64,000 nucleotides of DNA from the NCBI GenBank assembly GCA_047608075.1, contig JBLKRX010000017.1:34580-98579 (forward strand), read 5' to 3'. Below, in pieces: positions 41,906 to 50,337 of this stretch (positions are counted from its first letter, which is position 1; every line of letters begins with the position of its first letter). The notes under the pieces were generated by a model. That model made no database searches, was not told the DNA's origin, and saw nothing but the letters and a program-made list of their open reading frames with translations. The stretch is from Ferdinandcohnia humi_A (GTDB lineage: Bacteria > Bacillota > Bacilli > Bacillales > Bacillaceae_L). The translations under genes and the position numbers were made by a program.

Positions 41906-41934
41906 GCATGTTAAAGGACATCCTCGCATACATT
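41906..41934 (+). promoter_or_regulatory. SigE-type promoter of prkA
   Basis: GCATGTT (41906-41912), 14 bases, CATACATT (41927-41934). The -10 matches the mother-cell SigE consensus fully, and the -35 differs at one position. prkA of Bacillus subtilis is known to depend on SigE. Confidence 0.7.
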
Positions 41935-41977
41935 GTAGTAAACGTGCATATGACATCAAAGATGGAGGAGGCCCCTA

Positions 41978-43873
41978 ATGGATATCTTAAAAAAGATAGA
42001 AAAGTTTCGTGAAGAGGAACAGCGTTTAAAGTGGGAAGGTACCTTCGCAGAGTATTTGGATATTTTAAAGGAACAGCCCTGGGTTGCTCAATCAGCTCAT
42101 TCAAGAGTTTATAATATGATTAAAGACGCTGGGATTGAAGAGGTTAATGGTAAGCGTAAGTACAAATTCTTCGATCACCAATTATTTGGTCTTGAAGAAG
42201 CACTTGAGCGATTAGTCGAAGAATACTTCCATCCAGCTGCGAAACGCTTAGATGTTCGAAAAAGAATTCTGTTGCTAATGGGTCCTGTTAGCGGAGGTAA
42301 ATCTACACTTGTTGCGATGTTAAAAAGAGGGTTAGAAACGTACTCTCATTCTGACAGAGGTGCTGTATACGCAATCAAAGGATGCCCGATGCACGAGGAC
42401 CCGCTCCACCTCATCCCACATCATTTGCGAGATGATTTCTACGATGAGTATGGTGTTCGGATTGAAGGGAACTTGTCACCGTTAAATATGATGAGATTAC
42501 AAGAGGAATACAACGGGCGCATAGAGGATGTAATGGTTGAACGTATTTTCTTCTCAGAGGACCGAAGAGTTGGGATTGGAACATTTAGTCCATCCGATCC
42601 AAAATCACAGGATATTGCAGATTTAACGGGAAGTATTGATTTTTCAACAATTGCTGAATATGGTTCAGAATCAGACCCTCGTGCATACAGGTTTGATGGA
42701 GAGTTAAATAAAGCGAACCGCGGGATGATGGAATTTCAGGAAATGCTGAAATGTGATGAAAAATTCCTTTGGCATCTCCTTTCATTAACTCAAGAAGGTA
42801 ATTTTAAAGCAGGCAGATTTGCGTTAATTTCTGCTGACGAGCTTATTGTCGCTCATACAAACGAAACGGAATACCGTTCCTTTATTTCAAATAAAAAGAA
42901 TGAAGCGCTGCACTCTCGTATCATCGTAATGCCAATCCCATACAACCTACGTGTGTCAGAGGAAGAACGCATTTATGAAAAGATGATAAAAGAAAGTGAT
43001 GTGCGTGATGTCCATATTGCGCCACATACCTTTAAGGTTGCCGCAATGTTTACAATCTTAACAAGATTAAAAGCACCTAAAAAGGGTGACATCGATATCG
43101 TGAAGAAAATGAGACTTTACGATGGAGAGAGTGTTGAAGGGTATAACGCAGTTGATGTGGAAGAGTTGAGAAAAGAATACCAAGATGAAGGAATGAGTGG
43201 GATTGATCCGCGTTACGTGATTAACCGTATCTCATCAACAATCATCCGAAAAGAAAATCCATCCATTAATGCATTGGATGTATTGCGTTCCTTAAAGGAT
43301 GGTCTAGAACATCATCCTTCCATTAGCAATGAAGACCGTGAGCGCTATTTGAACTTTATTTCGATCGCTCGAAGAGAGTATGATGATATTGCGAAAAAAG
43401 AAGTTCAAAAGGCATTTGTGTATTCCTATGAAGAGTCCGCAAAAACACTTATGGATAATTATCTTGATAATGTTGAAGCATACTGCAATAAAAATAAGCT
43501 TCGTGACCCCCTTACTGGTGAGGAAATGAATCCAGATGAAAAACTAATGCGCTCAATCGAAGAGCAAATCGGAATCTCTGAAAATGCCAAGAAGGCCTTT
43601 CGTGAGGAAATTCTCATTCGAATTTCCGCCTACGCCCGAAAAGGAAAACGATTTGACTATAATTCACATGAACGCTTACGTGAAGCCATCCAAAAGAAAC
43701 TATTCGCAGACCTAAAGGATGTTGTTAAAATAACAACTTCTACAAAAACTCCAGATGAGCAGCAGCTGAAAAAAGTGAATGAGGTTGTCGCAAGATTAAT
43801 CGATGAATACGGCTATAACTCAACCTCAGCAAACGAGCTTCTTCGTTATGTAGGAAGCCTATTAAATCGATAA
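41978..43873 (+). CDS. prkA: PrkA, AAA+ serine kinase/protease-like sporulation protein
   Basis: The 631-residue protein has the PrkA layout. An AAA+ domain holds the P-loop GPVSGGKSTL (about 104-113), and a C-terminal kinase-like region follows. It is associated with the inner spore coat and has been described as a Ser kinase and, more recently, as a Lon-like protease; the exact activity is debated. GGAGGAGG precedes the ATG. A SigE-like promoter lies about 45 bases upstream, and the functional partner yhbH follows. Confidence 0.95.
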   Translation: MDILKKIEKFREEEQRLKWEGTFAEYLDILKEQPWVAQSAHSRVYNMIKDAGIEEVNGKRKYKFFDHQLFGLEEALERLVEEYFHPAAKRLDVRKRILLLMGPVSGGKSTLVAMLKRGLETYSHSDRGAVYAIKGCPMHEDPLHLIPHHLRDDFYDEYGVRIEGNLSPLNMMRLQEEYNGRIEDVMVERIFFSEDRRVGIGTFSPSDPKSQDIADLTGSIDFSTIAEYGSESDPRAYRFDGELNKANRGMMEFQEMLKCDEKFLWHLLSLTQEGNFKAGRFALISADELIVAHTNETEYRSFISNKKNEALHSRIIVMPIPYNLRVSEEERIYEKMIKESDVRDVHIAPHTFKVAAMFTILTRLKAPKKGDIDIVKKMRLYDGESVEGYNAVDVEELRKEYQDEGMSGIDPRYVINRISSTIIRKENPSINALDVLRSLKDGLEHHPSISNEDRERYLNFISIARREYDDIAKKEVQKAFVYSYEESAKTLMDNYLDNVEAYCNKNKLRDPLTGEEMNPDEKLMRSIEEQIGISENAKKAFREEILIRISAYARKGKRFDYNSHERLREAIQKKLFADLKDVVKITTSTKTPDEQQLKKVNEVVARLIDEYGYNSTSANELLRYVGSLLNR

Positions 43874-43881
43874 AAAAATTG

Positions 43882-43911
43882 GGATTAGGCCGTGGCGGTC
43901 TAATCCTTTTT
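43882..43911 (+). terminator. Terminator of prkA
   Basis: GGATTAG and CTAATCC with inner CCG/CGG pairs and a TTTTTATT tail. Confidence 0.88.
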
Positions 43912-43972
43912 ATTGTTGAAGTGGAGCTTTCAATCTGTCATTATGCCAAAATTAAGTTTGTTTAGTAGAACC

Positions 43973-44092
43973 GGCTTAATTATTTGGAAATTGGCTTAAT
44001 TAATTGAGAATCGGCTCAATTATTGAAAAAGTGGCCTAATTATTGGAAAATCGGCTTAATTATGGAATAAACGTCTTGATTACGTGACTTGC
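43973..44092. repeat. Tandem repeat, five to six units of 20 bases
   Basis: Units start at 43973, 43993, 44013, 44033 and 44053, each beginning GGCTTAATTA or a close variant. A sixth degenerate unit (GTCTTGATTA) starts at 44073. Every unit is exactly 20 bases. It lies between the prkA terminator and yhbH. Confidence 0.85.
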
Positions 44093-44608
44093 ACCCTCTT
44101 ATTTATAGGGTTCAGGGTCCGTTACTGGTATTTCAGTTTAAAAAATCAGCTAAAAGCGTCACTATTATCAATGAAATCTATAAAAATGCCCCACCATACA
44201 TGAAAGAGCATCGAATAAACCTGATCCTTTTTTGCTATCCATCAAAGCAAATCTTTTATTTTAAAATAAAATCCTTTTCGTGCTTTAAAGAAATAGAACT
44301 TGTCTATGTTTAATGACTCAAAGCCTAATTTGCGAAATTTTTTGTCAATAATACGATATTCTTGCATAGTATAGAGTAATCTACATTATATTCATTCTAA
44401 CAACAGGAGCTTTTATGTTTCATGTTGATTTTCTACTTTTCCTGCAAGGATTTATTAGAAAAAAGCTGAGCGGAGTTAGAGTGCTTATCAATGCTGTTAT
44501 TTCTTTTATATAATCTCTCAAAAGCCGTCAAGATAATGTATGAAGATGAGTAATAATGTGTGATGGAATTAGGTGAGGAATTTAATAAATTTAAGGAGGG
44601 GAAAGCAT
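44093..44608. other. Non-coding region upstream of yhbH
   Basis: No convincing gene is seen. A 74-codon open frame from 44089 lacks a ribosome binding site and family resemblance. A TTGTCAATA at about 44342 and a TATATTC around 44389 might belong to promoters, but their spacing is poor. The yhbH promoter is presumably in 44340-44560. Confidence 0.3.
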
Positions 44609-45775
44609 ATGTCAAAAAACAGTTTTGTCATTTCAAAAGAAGATTGGTCCCTCCATCGCAAAGGCCATGATGACCAAAAAAGGCACCAGGAAAAGGTCCA
44701 AGATGCGATTAATAACAATTTACCAGATTTAATTACGGAAGAAAGTATTATCATGTCAAACGGTAAAGAAGTTGTAAAAATCCCAATTCGCTCATTAGAT
44801 GAGTACAAGATTCGTTACAATTATGATAAAAACAAACACGTGGGCCAAGGAGATGGAGATAGCCATGTTGGTGATGTAGTAGCTCGAGATGGCTCTGGTG
44901 CTGGGCAAGCTGGTCAAGGAAAAGGGCAAGGCGCAGGGGATCAAGCTGGAGAAGATTATTATGAGGCTGAAGTTTCACTAATGGAGCTTCAGGAGGCATT
45001 GTTTAAGGAGTTAGAGTTACCAAATTTAAAGCGAAAAGAACAGGATCAAAATATTGTAGAGAACATTGAATTTAATGACATTAGAAGAACGGGATTGATG
45101 GGGAATATTGATAAAAAGCGTACGATGATGTCAGCGTATAAACGGAATGCAATGGCAGGAAAACCGAGCTTTCATCCAATTTTTAAAGAGGATTTAAAGT
45201 TTAAAACCTGGAATGAAGTTGTGAAGCCAGACTCAAAAGCGGTAGTTCTTGCAATGATGGATACGAGTGGGTCAATGGGAATTTGGGAAAAGTACATGGC
45301 ACGCAGCTTCTTTTTCTGGATGACAAGATTTTTGCGAACGAAGTATGAGACAGTTGAAATTGAATTTATTGCCCATCATACGGAGGCGAAGGTAGTCTCT
45401 GAAGAGGATTTTTTCTCAAAAGGAGAAAGCGGTGGAACAATATGCTCGTCGGTTTATCGTAAGGCTTTAGAAATTATAGATGATAAATACCCGGCAACAC
45501 GCTTTAATATTTACCCGTTCCACTTTTCCGATGGAGATAATTTAACGTCTGATAATGCGAGATGTGTAAAGCTTGTGGGTGAATTAATGAAGGTTTCCAA
45601 CTTGTTCGGCTACGGTGAAGTAAACCAGTACAATAGGCACTCCACTTTAATGTCAGCGTACAAGAACATTGAAGATGAAAAATTCCGTTACTATATCCTA
45701 AAGCAAAAAGCAGATGTATTCCATGCGATGAAGGCCTTCTTCAAAAAAGAAGAAGAAAATAAAATATATGCGTAA
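44609..45775 (+). CDS. yhbH: Sporulation protein YhbH (DUF444)
   Basis: The 388-residue protein has an N-terminal charged region, a Gly/Gln-rich linker (about 85-125) and a VWA-like domain with DTSGSMG (about 222-228) and HFSDGDN. It functions with PrkA during sporulation in Bacilli. ATG 44609 follows AAGGAGGGG; a GTG at 44573 is unsupported. The usual third partner, spoVR, is not in this window. Confidence 0.93.
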   Translation: MSKNSFVISKEDWSLHRKGHDDQKRHQEKVQDAINNNLPDLITEESIIMSNGKEVVKIPIRSLDEYKIRYNYDKNKHVGQGDGDSHVGDVVARDGSGAGQAGQGKGQGAGDQAGEDYYEAEVSLMELQEALFKELELPNLKRKEQDQNIVENIEFNDIRRTGLMGNIDKKRTMMSAYKRNAMAGKPSFHPIFKEDLKFKTWNEVVKPDSKAVVLAMMDTSGSMGIWEKYMARSFFFWMTRFLRTKYETVEIEFIAHHTEAKVVSEEDFFSKGESGGTICSSVYRKALEIIDDKYPATRFNIYPFHFSDGDNLTSDNARCVKLVGELMKVSNLFGYGEVNQYNRHSTLMSAYKNIEDEKFRYYILKQKADVFHAMKAFFKKEEENKIYA

Positions 45776-45778
45776 AAA

Positions 45779-45803
45779 TGCCAGCCCTTATGCTGGCACT
45801 TTC
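45779..45803 (+). terminator. Weak terminator of yhbH
   Basis: TGCCAGC pairs with GCTGGCA, followed by CTTTC. Confidence 0.6.
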
Positions 45804-46138
45804 AATTCTTATCGATAAAGCTTAATAAATTTGTAATCGTTTGTTCATGGTTTTTTCATAATTACACTGTACTATAAATGTATGGAAAAGATCTTTTTCA
45901 TACCCCCCTTTTATGATTAAGAAAATATCCGGCAGCATGCCGGGTATTTTTTTATTTTTAATGGATAGGAAGTATAAATTATTGAACAAAGTTTTTAAAG
46001 TCCAGCTCCTTCACCTGATCTATCCCGGCAATTCTACCTTCTTATGGATCCTTCGATAAAAATCCACCTAAAATGCATATAATCCTGTGATTCAACCAAC
46101 ATAAAATTAAGACTTAAATAAAAAAAGGGGACTGTTAC
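45804..46138. other. Region between yhbH and speD, with a second terminator
   Basis: A strong hairpin at 45925-45955 (CCGGCA, loop GCA, TGCCGG, then eight T) stands alone about 125 bases after yhbH and could end an uncharacterised short transcript. A TATAAT at 46078-46083, about 55 bases before the speD start, is a probable -10 with a weak -35. I see nothing else. Confidence 0.5.
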
Positions 46139-46948
46139 ATGAAGCTGACTCCAAATCAGATTACAGAATTGCATGGTTTCAATAATTTAACGAAATCATT
46201 GAGCTTTAATATGTACGATATATGTTATACACAATCACAGGAGGAGCGGGACGCATATATTGAATACATAGATGATGTATATAATGCTGACCGATTAACT
46301 GAAATTTTATCAAATGTTGCTGATATTATCGGGGCAAATATCCTGAATGTTGCCAAGCAGGATTATATTCCACAAGGGGCAAGTGTGACAATCCTCGTTT
46401 CGGAGGGACCTGTGGATGAATCTCCTGATGAGGCCTTTGAAGAATCACCTGGACCAATACCAGGTTCCGTCATTGCTCAGATGGATAAAAGTCATATCAC
46501 CGTTCATACGTATCCAGAATCACACCCTGATGACGGGATTAGTACATTCCGAGCAGATATCGATGTATCAACGTGTGGTGAAATCTCGCCTTTAAAAGCA
46601 CTGAACTACTTAATTCATTCATTCGAAACAGATGTTATGACAATCGATTATCGTGTGCGAGGCTTTACAAGAGATGTTACTGGACATAAATTATTTATTG
46701 ATCATGAAATTAATTCGATTCAAAACTATATTCCTGATGAAATTCATGAGATGTATCATATGATTGATGTGAATGTCTACCAGGAGAATATTTTTCATAC
46801 AAAATGTAAGCTGCGGGATTTTGATCTTGAGCATTACTTGTTCTTCAGCAATACAAAAGAAAAACTAACTCCAGATGAGGAATTCGAGATTGCGCAGAAG
46901 CTCATGACAGAGATGGATGAAATTTTCTATGGAAAAAATATCGTTTAA
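46139..46948 (+). CDS. speD: S-adenosylmethionine decarboxylase proenzyme, long (E. coli-type)
   Basis: SpeD makes decarboxylated SAM, the aminopropyl donor for spermidine. The 269-residue proenzyme closely follows the E. coli type rather than the roughly 125-residue form first known from Bacillus subtilis. Self-cleavage should occur between Lys 117 and Ser 118 in MDKSHITVHTYPESHP, the Ser becoming the pyruvoyl group. STCGEISPLKALNYLIHSF and YRVRGFTRD are further matches. GGGGA precedes the ATG by about 9 bases. No speE is adjacent. Confidence 0.94.
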   Translation: MKLTPNQITELHGFNNLTKSLSFNMYDICYTQSQEERDAYIEYIDDVYNADRLTEILSNVADIIGANILNVAKQDYIPQGASVTILVSEGPVDESPDEAFEESPGPIPGSVIAQMDKSHITVHTYPESHPDDGISTFRADIDVSTCGEISPLKALNYLIHSFETDVMTIDYRVRGFTRDVTGHKLFIDHEINSIQNYIPDEIHEMYHMIDVNVYQENIFHTKCKLRDFDLEHYLFFSNTKEKLTPDEEFEIAQKLMTEMDEIFYGKNIV

Positions 46949-46952
46949 ATTG

Positions 46953-46982
46953 GTTGACAATTGTAGCAATTCAATGCAATAA
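46953..46982 (+). promoter_or_regulatory. Promoter of the yybP-ykoY riboswitch transcript
   Basis: TTGACA (46953-46958), 18 bases, AATAAT (46977-46982), with an extended -10 TG at 46974-46975. It starts right after speD. Confidence 0.75.
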
Positions 46983-47011
46983 TAGTAGCAACAATAATAT
47001 ACTTTGAATAG

Positions 47012-47112
47012 TTCTCCTAAAGGGGAGTAGCTTTTACAGCAAAGTCGTCATTTCAGAGTGTAAAAACTCTCGGCTTTGTTGGCAACGAATGTTGTTAGCA
47101 AGACCTTTACCA
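47012..47112 (+). ncRNA. yybP-ykoY manganese riboswitch aptamer
   Basis: The strand shows the family core AAAGGGGAGTAG, the AAAGTCGTCA ... CGGCTTTGTTGGC pair, and the 3' GCAAGACCTTTA that closes P1 against TAAAGG. Riboswitches of this class sense Mn2+ and commonly precede TerC/YkoY-type genes, as here (47551). In the bound state they prevent the downstream terminator. Confidence 0.9.
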
Positions 47113-47175
47113 GAAACCGGTAGAGGTCTTTATTTATGACCTTTACCAACATGGTAAGGGTCATTTTTGTTTTTA
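47113..47175 (+). terminator. Riboswitch expression platform: two hairpins, the second a terminator
   Basis: AGACCTTTACC can pair with GGTAGAGGTCT (first hairpin). ATGACC/GGTCAT with inner TTACC/GGTAA forms the second, followed by TTTTTGTTTTT. The CCTTTACC sequence in P1 recurs, so P1 and the hairpins can compete. Confidence 0.8.
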
Positions 47176-47195
47176 GGAATTCACTAAGAGTGAGT

Positions 47196-47296
47196 GTTCA
47201 AAAAGTCGACAAATCGCATAGCAAAAAGATCAAGGAACGACAGCCTTAAGGACTGGAGTGGCTGAGTGACGCTTATCATTTGATGACTTTTTGAAC
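47196..47296. repeat. 101-base inverted-repeat element (MITE-like)
   Basis: Terminal repeats GTTCAAAAAGTC (47196-47207) and GACTTTTTGAAC (47285-47296) are exact complements and flank about 77 bases without a gene. It stands between the riboswitch terminator and the FbpB-like gene. The form is that of a small non-autonomous element or a folded RNA. Confidence 0.65.
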
Positions 47297-47322
47297 ATCC
47301 TCTAAAAAGAGAGGTGAAGAAC

Positions 47323-47460
47323 ATGCTTAAGAAAAGAATAGGCTCTGCATCCTTTGACGAATTAATTAAAAAGAACAAGGAAGAGCTTTTAAAAGATAAA
47401 CGAGAGCTTGAAAAAATCGAAAAACGAATTGATGACAAGCATTTGTCAGCAGCAAAATAA
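47323..47460 (+). CDS. FbpB-family small basic protein
   Basis: The 45-residue protein is highly charged: SFDELIKKNKEELLKDKREL, then EKIEKRIDDKH. This is the pattern of FbpB-type proteins, Fur-controlled helpers of the FsrA small RNA in Bacillus subtilis. GAGAGGTGAA lies 6 bases before the ATG. It sits between the Mn2+ riboswitch and the terC-type gene, a link with metal control. No clear Fur box was found in the immediate upstream region. Confidence 0.75.
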   Translation: MLKKRIGSASFDELIKKNKEELLKDKRELEKIEKRIDDKHLSAAK

Positions 47461-47471
47461 TTGTGGTCTCC

Positions 47472-47503
47472 AACTTAAAGGGGTACTTTTATCCCTTTAA
47501 GTT
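47472..47503. promoter_or_regulatory. Inverted repeat between the FbpB-like and terC genes
   Basis: AACTTAAAGGG and CCCTTTAAGTT form an 11-base perfect stem with a 10-base loop. No T run follows, so it is more likely an operator or an RNA-processing/stability hairpin than a terminator. Confidence 0.5.
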
Positions 47504-47550
47504 GATAGATAAATAAATTACTAGAAAATAAAACAGAAGGGAGATCTTTG

Positions 47551-48258
47551 ATGGAACTATTTAGCGCTGAATTTTTCACTGCACTTTTAACCATTATTAT
47601 GATTGATTTAGTTCTAGCGGGAGATAACGCAATTCTTATCGGACTTGCGGCTAGAAATCTACCAAAGCATCAGCAAAAGAAAGTTATTGTTTGGGGTACC
47701 GTAGGAGCAATCCTAATTAGGGTTGTGGCAACATTAGCTGTTGTATGGCTATTAAGAATACCTGGTCTAATGCTGATTGGAGGACTATTATTAGTTATTA
47801 TTGCTTATAAACTACTAGTTGATGAAAAAGACCATGATGTAGAAGCTGCAAGTAATTTCTGGGGAGCAATCCGAACGATTATTATTGCAGATGCACTTAT
47901 GGGACTTGACAATGTATTGGCAATCGCTGGTGCATCACATAATAACTTCTTACTTGTTGTTCTTGGATTATTGATATCCGTGCCAGTTATCATGTTCGGA
48001 AGCACCCTTATCCTAAAATGGGTTGACAGATTCCCAATCATTATCACAATCGGAGCTGCGGTTCTAGCATGGACTGCGTCTAAAATGATTGTTGGTGAAA
48101 AATTCCTAAAAGGCTTCTTTGAAAATGGATTTATCAAATACGGTTTTGAATTACTAGTTGTAGCAGCTGTTGTTGGCCTTGGCTACATGAAAAAGAAGAA
48201 AAACGAAAATTCGAATGCTGAACATCCTCAGCAAGAAGTATTACGTAAAGTTGAATAG
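47551..48258 (+). CDS. TerC/YjbE-family membrane protein (probable Mn2+ exporter or metallation factor)
   Basis: The 235-residue protein has seven predicted membrane helices and the TerC signature: FFTALLTIIMIDLVLAGDNA (Asp about 17 and DNA at 24-26) and LMGLDNVLAIAGA (about 112-124). TerC-family proteins in Bacilli are linked to manganese efflux and exoenzyme metallation. Control by the upstream yybP-ykoY riboswitch fits this. ATG 47551 follows AGAAGGGAG; TTG 47548 is adjacent in frame. Confidence 0.88.
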   Translation: MELFSAEFFTALLTIIMIDLVLAGDNAILIGLAARNLPKHQQKKVIVWGTVGAILIRVVATLAVVWLLRIPGLMLIGGLLLVIIAYKLLVDEKDHDVEAASNFWGAIRTIIIADALMGLDNVLAIAGASHNNFLLVVLGLLISVPVIMFGSTLILKWVDRFPIIITIGAAVLAWTASKMIVGEKFLKGFFENGFIKYGFELLVVAAVVGLGYMKKKKNENSNAEHPQQEVLRKVE

Positions 48259-48267
48259 TATATTATA

Positions 48268-48301
48268 AACAGTGACCCCTTGGTGGGTCACTGTTTTTTT
48301 G
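48268..48301 (+). terminator. Terminator of the terC-type gene
   Basis: CAGTGACCC pairs with GGGTCACTG across a short loop, then seven T. Confidence 0.9.
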
Positions 48302-48550
48302 AGAAAAGTAAAATAGGTGATGAATAAGGGCTCTTGATAACCAACTTGTGGGGGAAAAGGTTGTCAATAGAGCATCTTAATGTTCGAACTAGGAAGGTCG
48401 AGAAGAAAGAGGTAATCAATAACGTTGCTCAAGGACAACAACCGGTGTAAAACGTATACTTATACTTAGTTCCCCCACCATAAATCCAAATAATAAACTT
48501 TTTTGGAAATAGGTGGTTGCAATTTGAATCACTATGTTATATATTAATTA

Positions 48551-48565
48551 TTGAACAGTGGTCAA
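48551..48565. promoter_or_regulatory. TetR operator 1
   Basis: TTGAACAGTGGTCAA, a near palindrome 19 bases before the regulator start, just downstream of a TTGCAA/TTATAT promoter-like pair. Repeated at 49177 and 49306. Confidence 0.7.
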
Positions 48566-48584
48566 ATAGAAGGAGTCTAACGAA

Positions 48585-49160
48585 ATGTCACCAAGAAAAC
48601 AGGTTCACGAAGAGCTATCAAGAGAAAAGATAATGGATGTAGCACATGATTTATTTGTTCAAAAAGGGTATCAACATGTTTCGATGCGACAAATCGCAAA
48701 GGAATTAAACTATAGTCACGGGTCGATTTATTACCATTTTAAAAACAAAGCTGATCTATTTTTTGCAATGGTTGTTAGAGACTTTGAAATGTTAAATAAT
48801 GTGTTGCGACAGATTGTTGCCCAGGATCTAAGTCCAGATGAGAAAATAAAAAAAATACTGCTTGGATATATTGAATTCGGGATTACACATAAAAGTCAGT
48901 ATGAGTTAATGTTTTTAATTAACGATGAGGAAGTAAAGAGTTGTATTCAACAAGAGCCCCTTGAGAGCTATGGAATGTTTGCGGATACAATCTCAACTCT
49001 TAGTGACGACAAAGCAAATATCCAGGATATCTGGTCAATCTTTCTATCGATCCATGGTTTTGTCACACATTACGTAAGAAGCAACCAAACATATGAAGAT
49101 GTGAAACAAATGGCGAAAACCCATGTAGACTATATAGTAAAGCCAATTTTAACCAAGTAA
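48585..49160 (+). CDS. TetR-family regulator
   Basis: The 191-residue protein has the N-terminal TetR helix-turn-helix (KIMDVAHDLFVQKGYQHVSMRQIAKELNYSHGSIYYHFKNK, core MRQIAKELNYSHGSIYYHF at about 40-58) and an all-helical ligand domain. Three near-identical operator candidates lie in front of it and in front of the next gene, so it probably represses both. The ligand is unknown. Confidence 0.88.
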   Translation: MSPRKQVHEELSREKIMDVAHDLFVQKGYQHVSMRQIAKELNYSHGSIYYHFKNKADLFFAMVVRDFEMLNNVLRQIVAQDLSPDEKIKKILLGYIEFGITHKSQYELMFLINDEEVKSCIQQEPLESYGMFADTISTLSDDKANIQDIWSIFLSIHGFVTHYVRSNQTYEDVKQMAKTHVDYIVKPILTK

Positions 49161-49176
49161 TTTTTTTTAGTATTTA

Positions 49177-49191
49177 TTGAACAGTGGTTAA
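49177..49191. promoter_or_regulatory. TetR operator 2
   Basis: TTGAACAGTGGTTAA, embedded in a direct repeat. The stretch from about 49163 to 49193, including a T run and AGTATTTA before the operator and ATTAA after it, recurs at about 49292-49322. Confidence 0.65.
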
Positions 49192-49305
49192 TTAAGGAGG
49201 ATGGTTACAAAGTAGTAAGGATCAATAAAGTAGGACATAAGCATTGATGAGATAAGTTAAGGTACGTAAAAATCAAATAAAATTACATTATTTTTTTAGT
49301 ATTTA

Positions 49306-49320
49306 TTGAACAGTGTTTAA
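49306..49320. promoter_or_regulatory. TetR operator 3
   Basis: TTGAACAGTGTTTAA, 25 bases before the epimerase-like gene, in the second unit of the direct repeat. Confidence 0.65.
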
Positions 49321-49344
49321 TTAATAAAAGGAGATGAATGAATT

Positions 49345-50280
49345 ATGAAAAAAGCGTTGGTATTAGGTGCATCTGGTGGTATGGGATATGCAATCGTTGA
49401 GGAATTAGTAGGAAGAGGAATTGAAGTCATTGCTTTTGCTCGCTCAAAAGAAAAAATGGAGCAACTATTCAAAGGATATAAAAATGTTGAAGTTAAATCT
49501 GGCGATGTTTTCAGCAAAAGTGATCTGACAGCAGCGGCGAAAAATGTTGATGTGATTTTTCATGCGGTCAATATTCCATATAGTGAGTGGGCGGAAAAGC
49601 AACCATTGCTGATGAAAAATGTGATTGGAGCAGCACACACAGCGAATGCGAAGCTAGCAATCGTTGATAATATTTATGCGTATGGACGAAGTGATGGTAG
49701 AAAGGTCAATGAAGAGTATCCAAAAAATCCACATACAAAAAAGGGGAAAATTCGCGTACATTTAGGTGAAATTGCGAAAACAGCAAAAGTACCAGTATTA
49801 ATTGCACATTTTCCTGATTTTTATGGACCAAATGCATTGAACACAATTTTACACTATACATTTGAAAAAATGGTCCACAACAAAAAATCAATGTTTGTAG
49901 GAAATCAACAAATTTCAAGAGAATTTATCTATACTCCTGATGGGGCTAAAGCAATCGTCGAACTGGCATTACATGAGGATGCTTATGGCCAAAGCTGGAA
50001 TATCCCAGCTGCAGGTGTGATAAAAGGGGAAGATGTTATTGAAATCGCTAAGAAACATTTACAGTATGACAAATCAGTTTCAACAGTAACAAAAGGAATG
50101 GTTCGATTACTTGGAATTTTTGATAAGCAAATGAAAGAAGCAGTGGAAATGCTATACTTAACAGAAGAACCGGTTGTATTAGATGGATCAAAATATGAAC
50201 AACACATTGGAAAGCTACCGGCAACACCTTATACTGAAGGAATCAAAAGAACGTTGGATTTTATGAAAAAAAGTAGATAA
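49345..50280 (+). CDS. NAD(P)-dependent epimerase/reductase-like protein (extended SDR)
   Basis: The 311-residue protein has an atypical extended-SDR pattern: the Rossmann motif GASGGMGYAIVEEL (about 8-21) and NIYAYGRSDGRKVNEEYPKNP, with the catalytic-like Tyr. HFPDFYGPNALN also fits. Substrates cannot be assigned. It is probably derepressed together with the TetR gene when the ligand is present. AAAGGAGATG precedes the ATG. Confidence 0.8.
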   Translation: MKKALVLGASGGMGYAIVEELVGRGIEVIAFARSKEKMEQLFKGYKNVEVKSGDVFSKSDLTAAAKNVDVIFHAVNIPYSEWAEKQPLLMKNVIGAAHTANAKLAIVDNIYAYGRSDGRKVNEEYPKNPHTKKGKIRVHLGEIAKTAKVPVLIAHFPDFYGPNALNTILHYTFEKMVHNKKSMFVGNQQISREFIYTPDGAKAIVELALHEDAYGQSWNIPAAGVIKGEDVIEIAKKHLQYDKSVSTVTKGMVRLLGIFDKQMKEAVEMLYLTEEPVVLDGSKYEQHIGKLPATPYTEGIKRTLDFMKKSR

Positions 50281-50289
50281 AAGGCATTG

Positions 50290-50337
50290 AAAAAGACAGA
50301 ACGACATGATAAGATGTCATTGTTCTGTCTTTTTTTA
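50290..50337 (+). terminator. Terminator of the epimerase-like gene
   Basis: AAAGACAGAAC and GTTCTGTCTTT with an inner GACAT/ATGTC stem and a T run. Confidence 0.9.

Noticed and set aside
43973..44092. CRISPR or minisatellite-like coding repeat
   Set aside because: The 20-base units are directly adjacent without spacers and contain no maintained reading frame.
44089..44313. 74-codon plus-strand frame before yhbH
   Set aside because: It starts with TTG inside the tandem repeat, has no ribosome binding site and has unusual composition.
44751..44999. Minus-strand His/Leu/Gln-rich frame inside yhbH
   Set aside because: It is the complement of the Gly/Gln-rich linker of YhbH and has no independent support.
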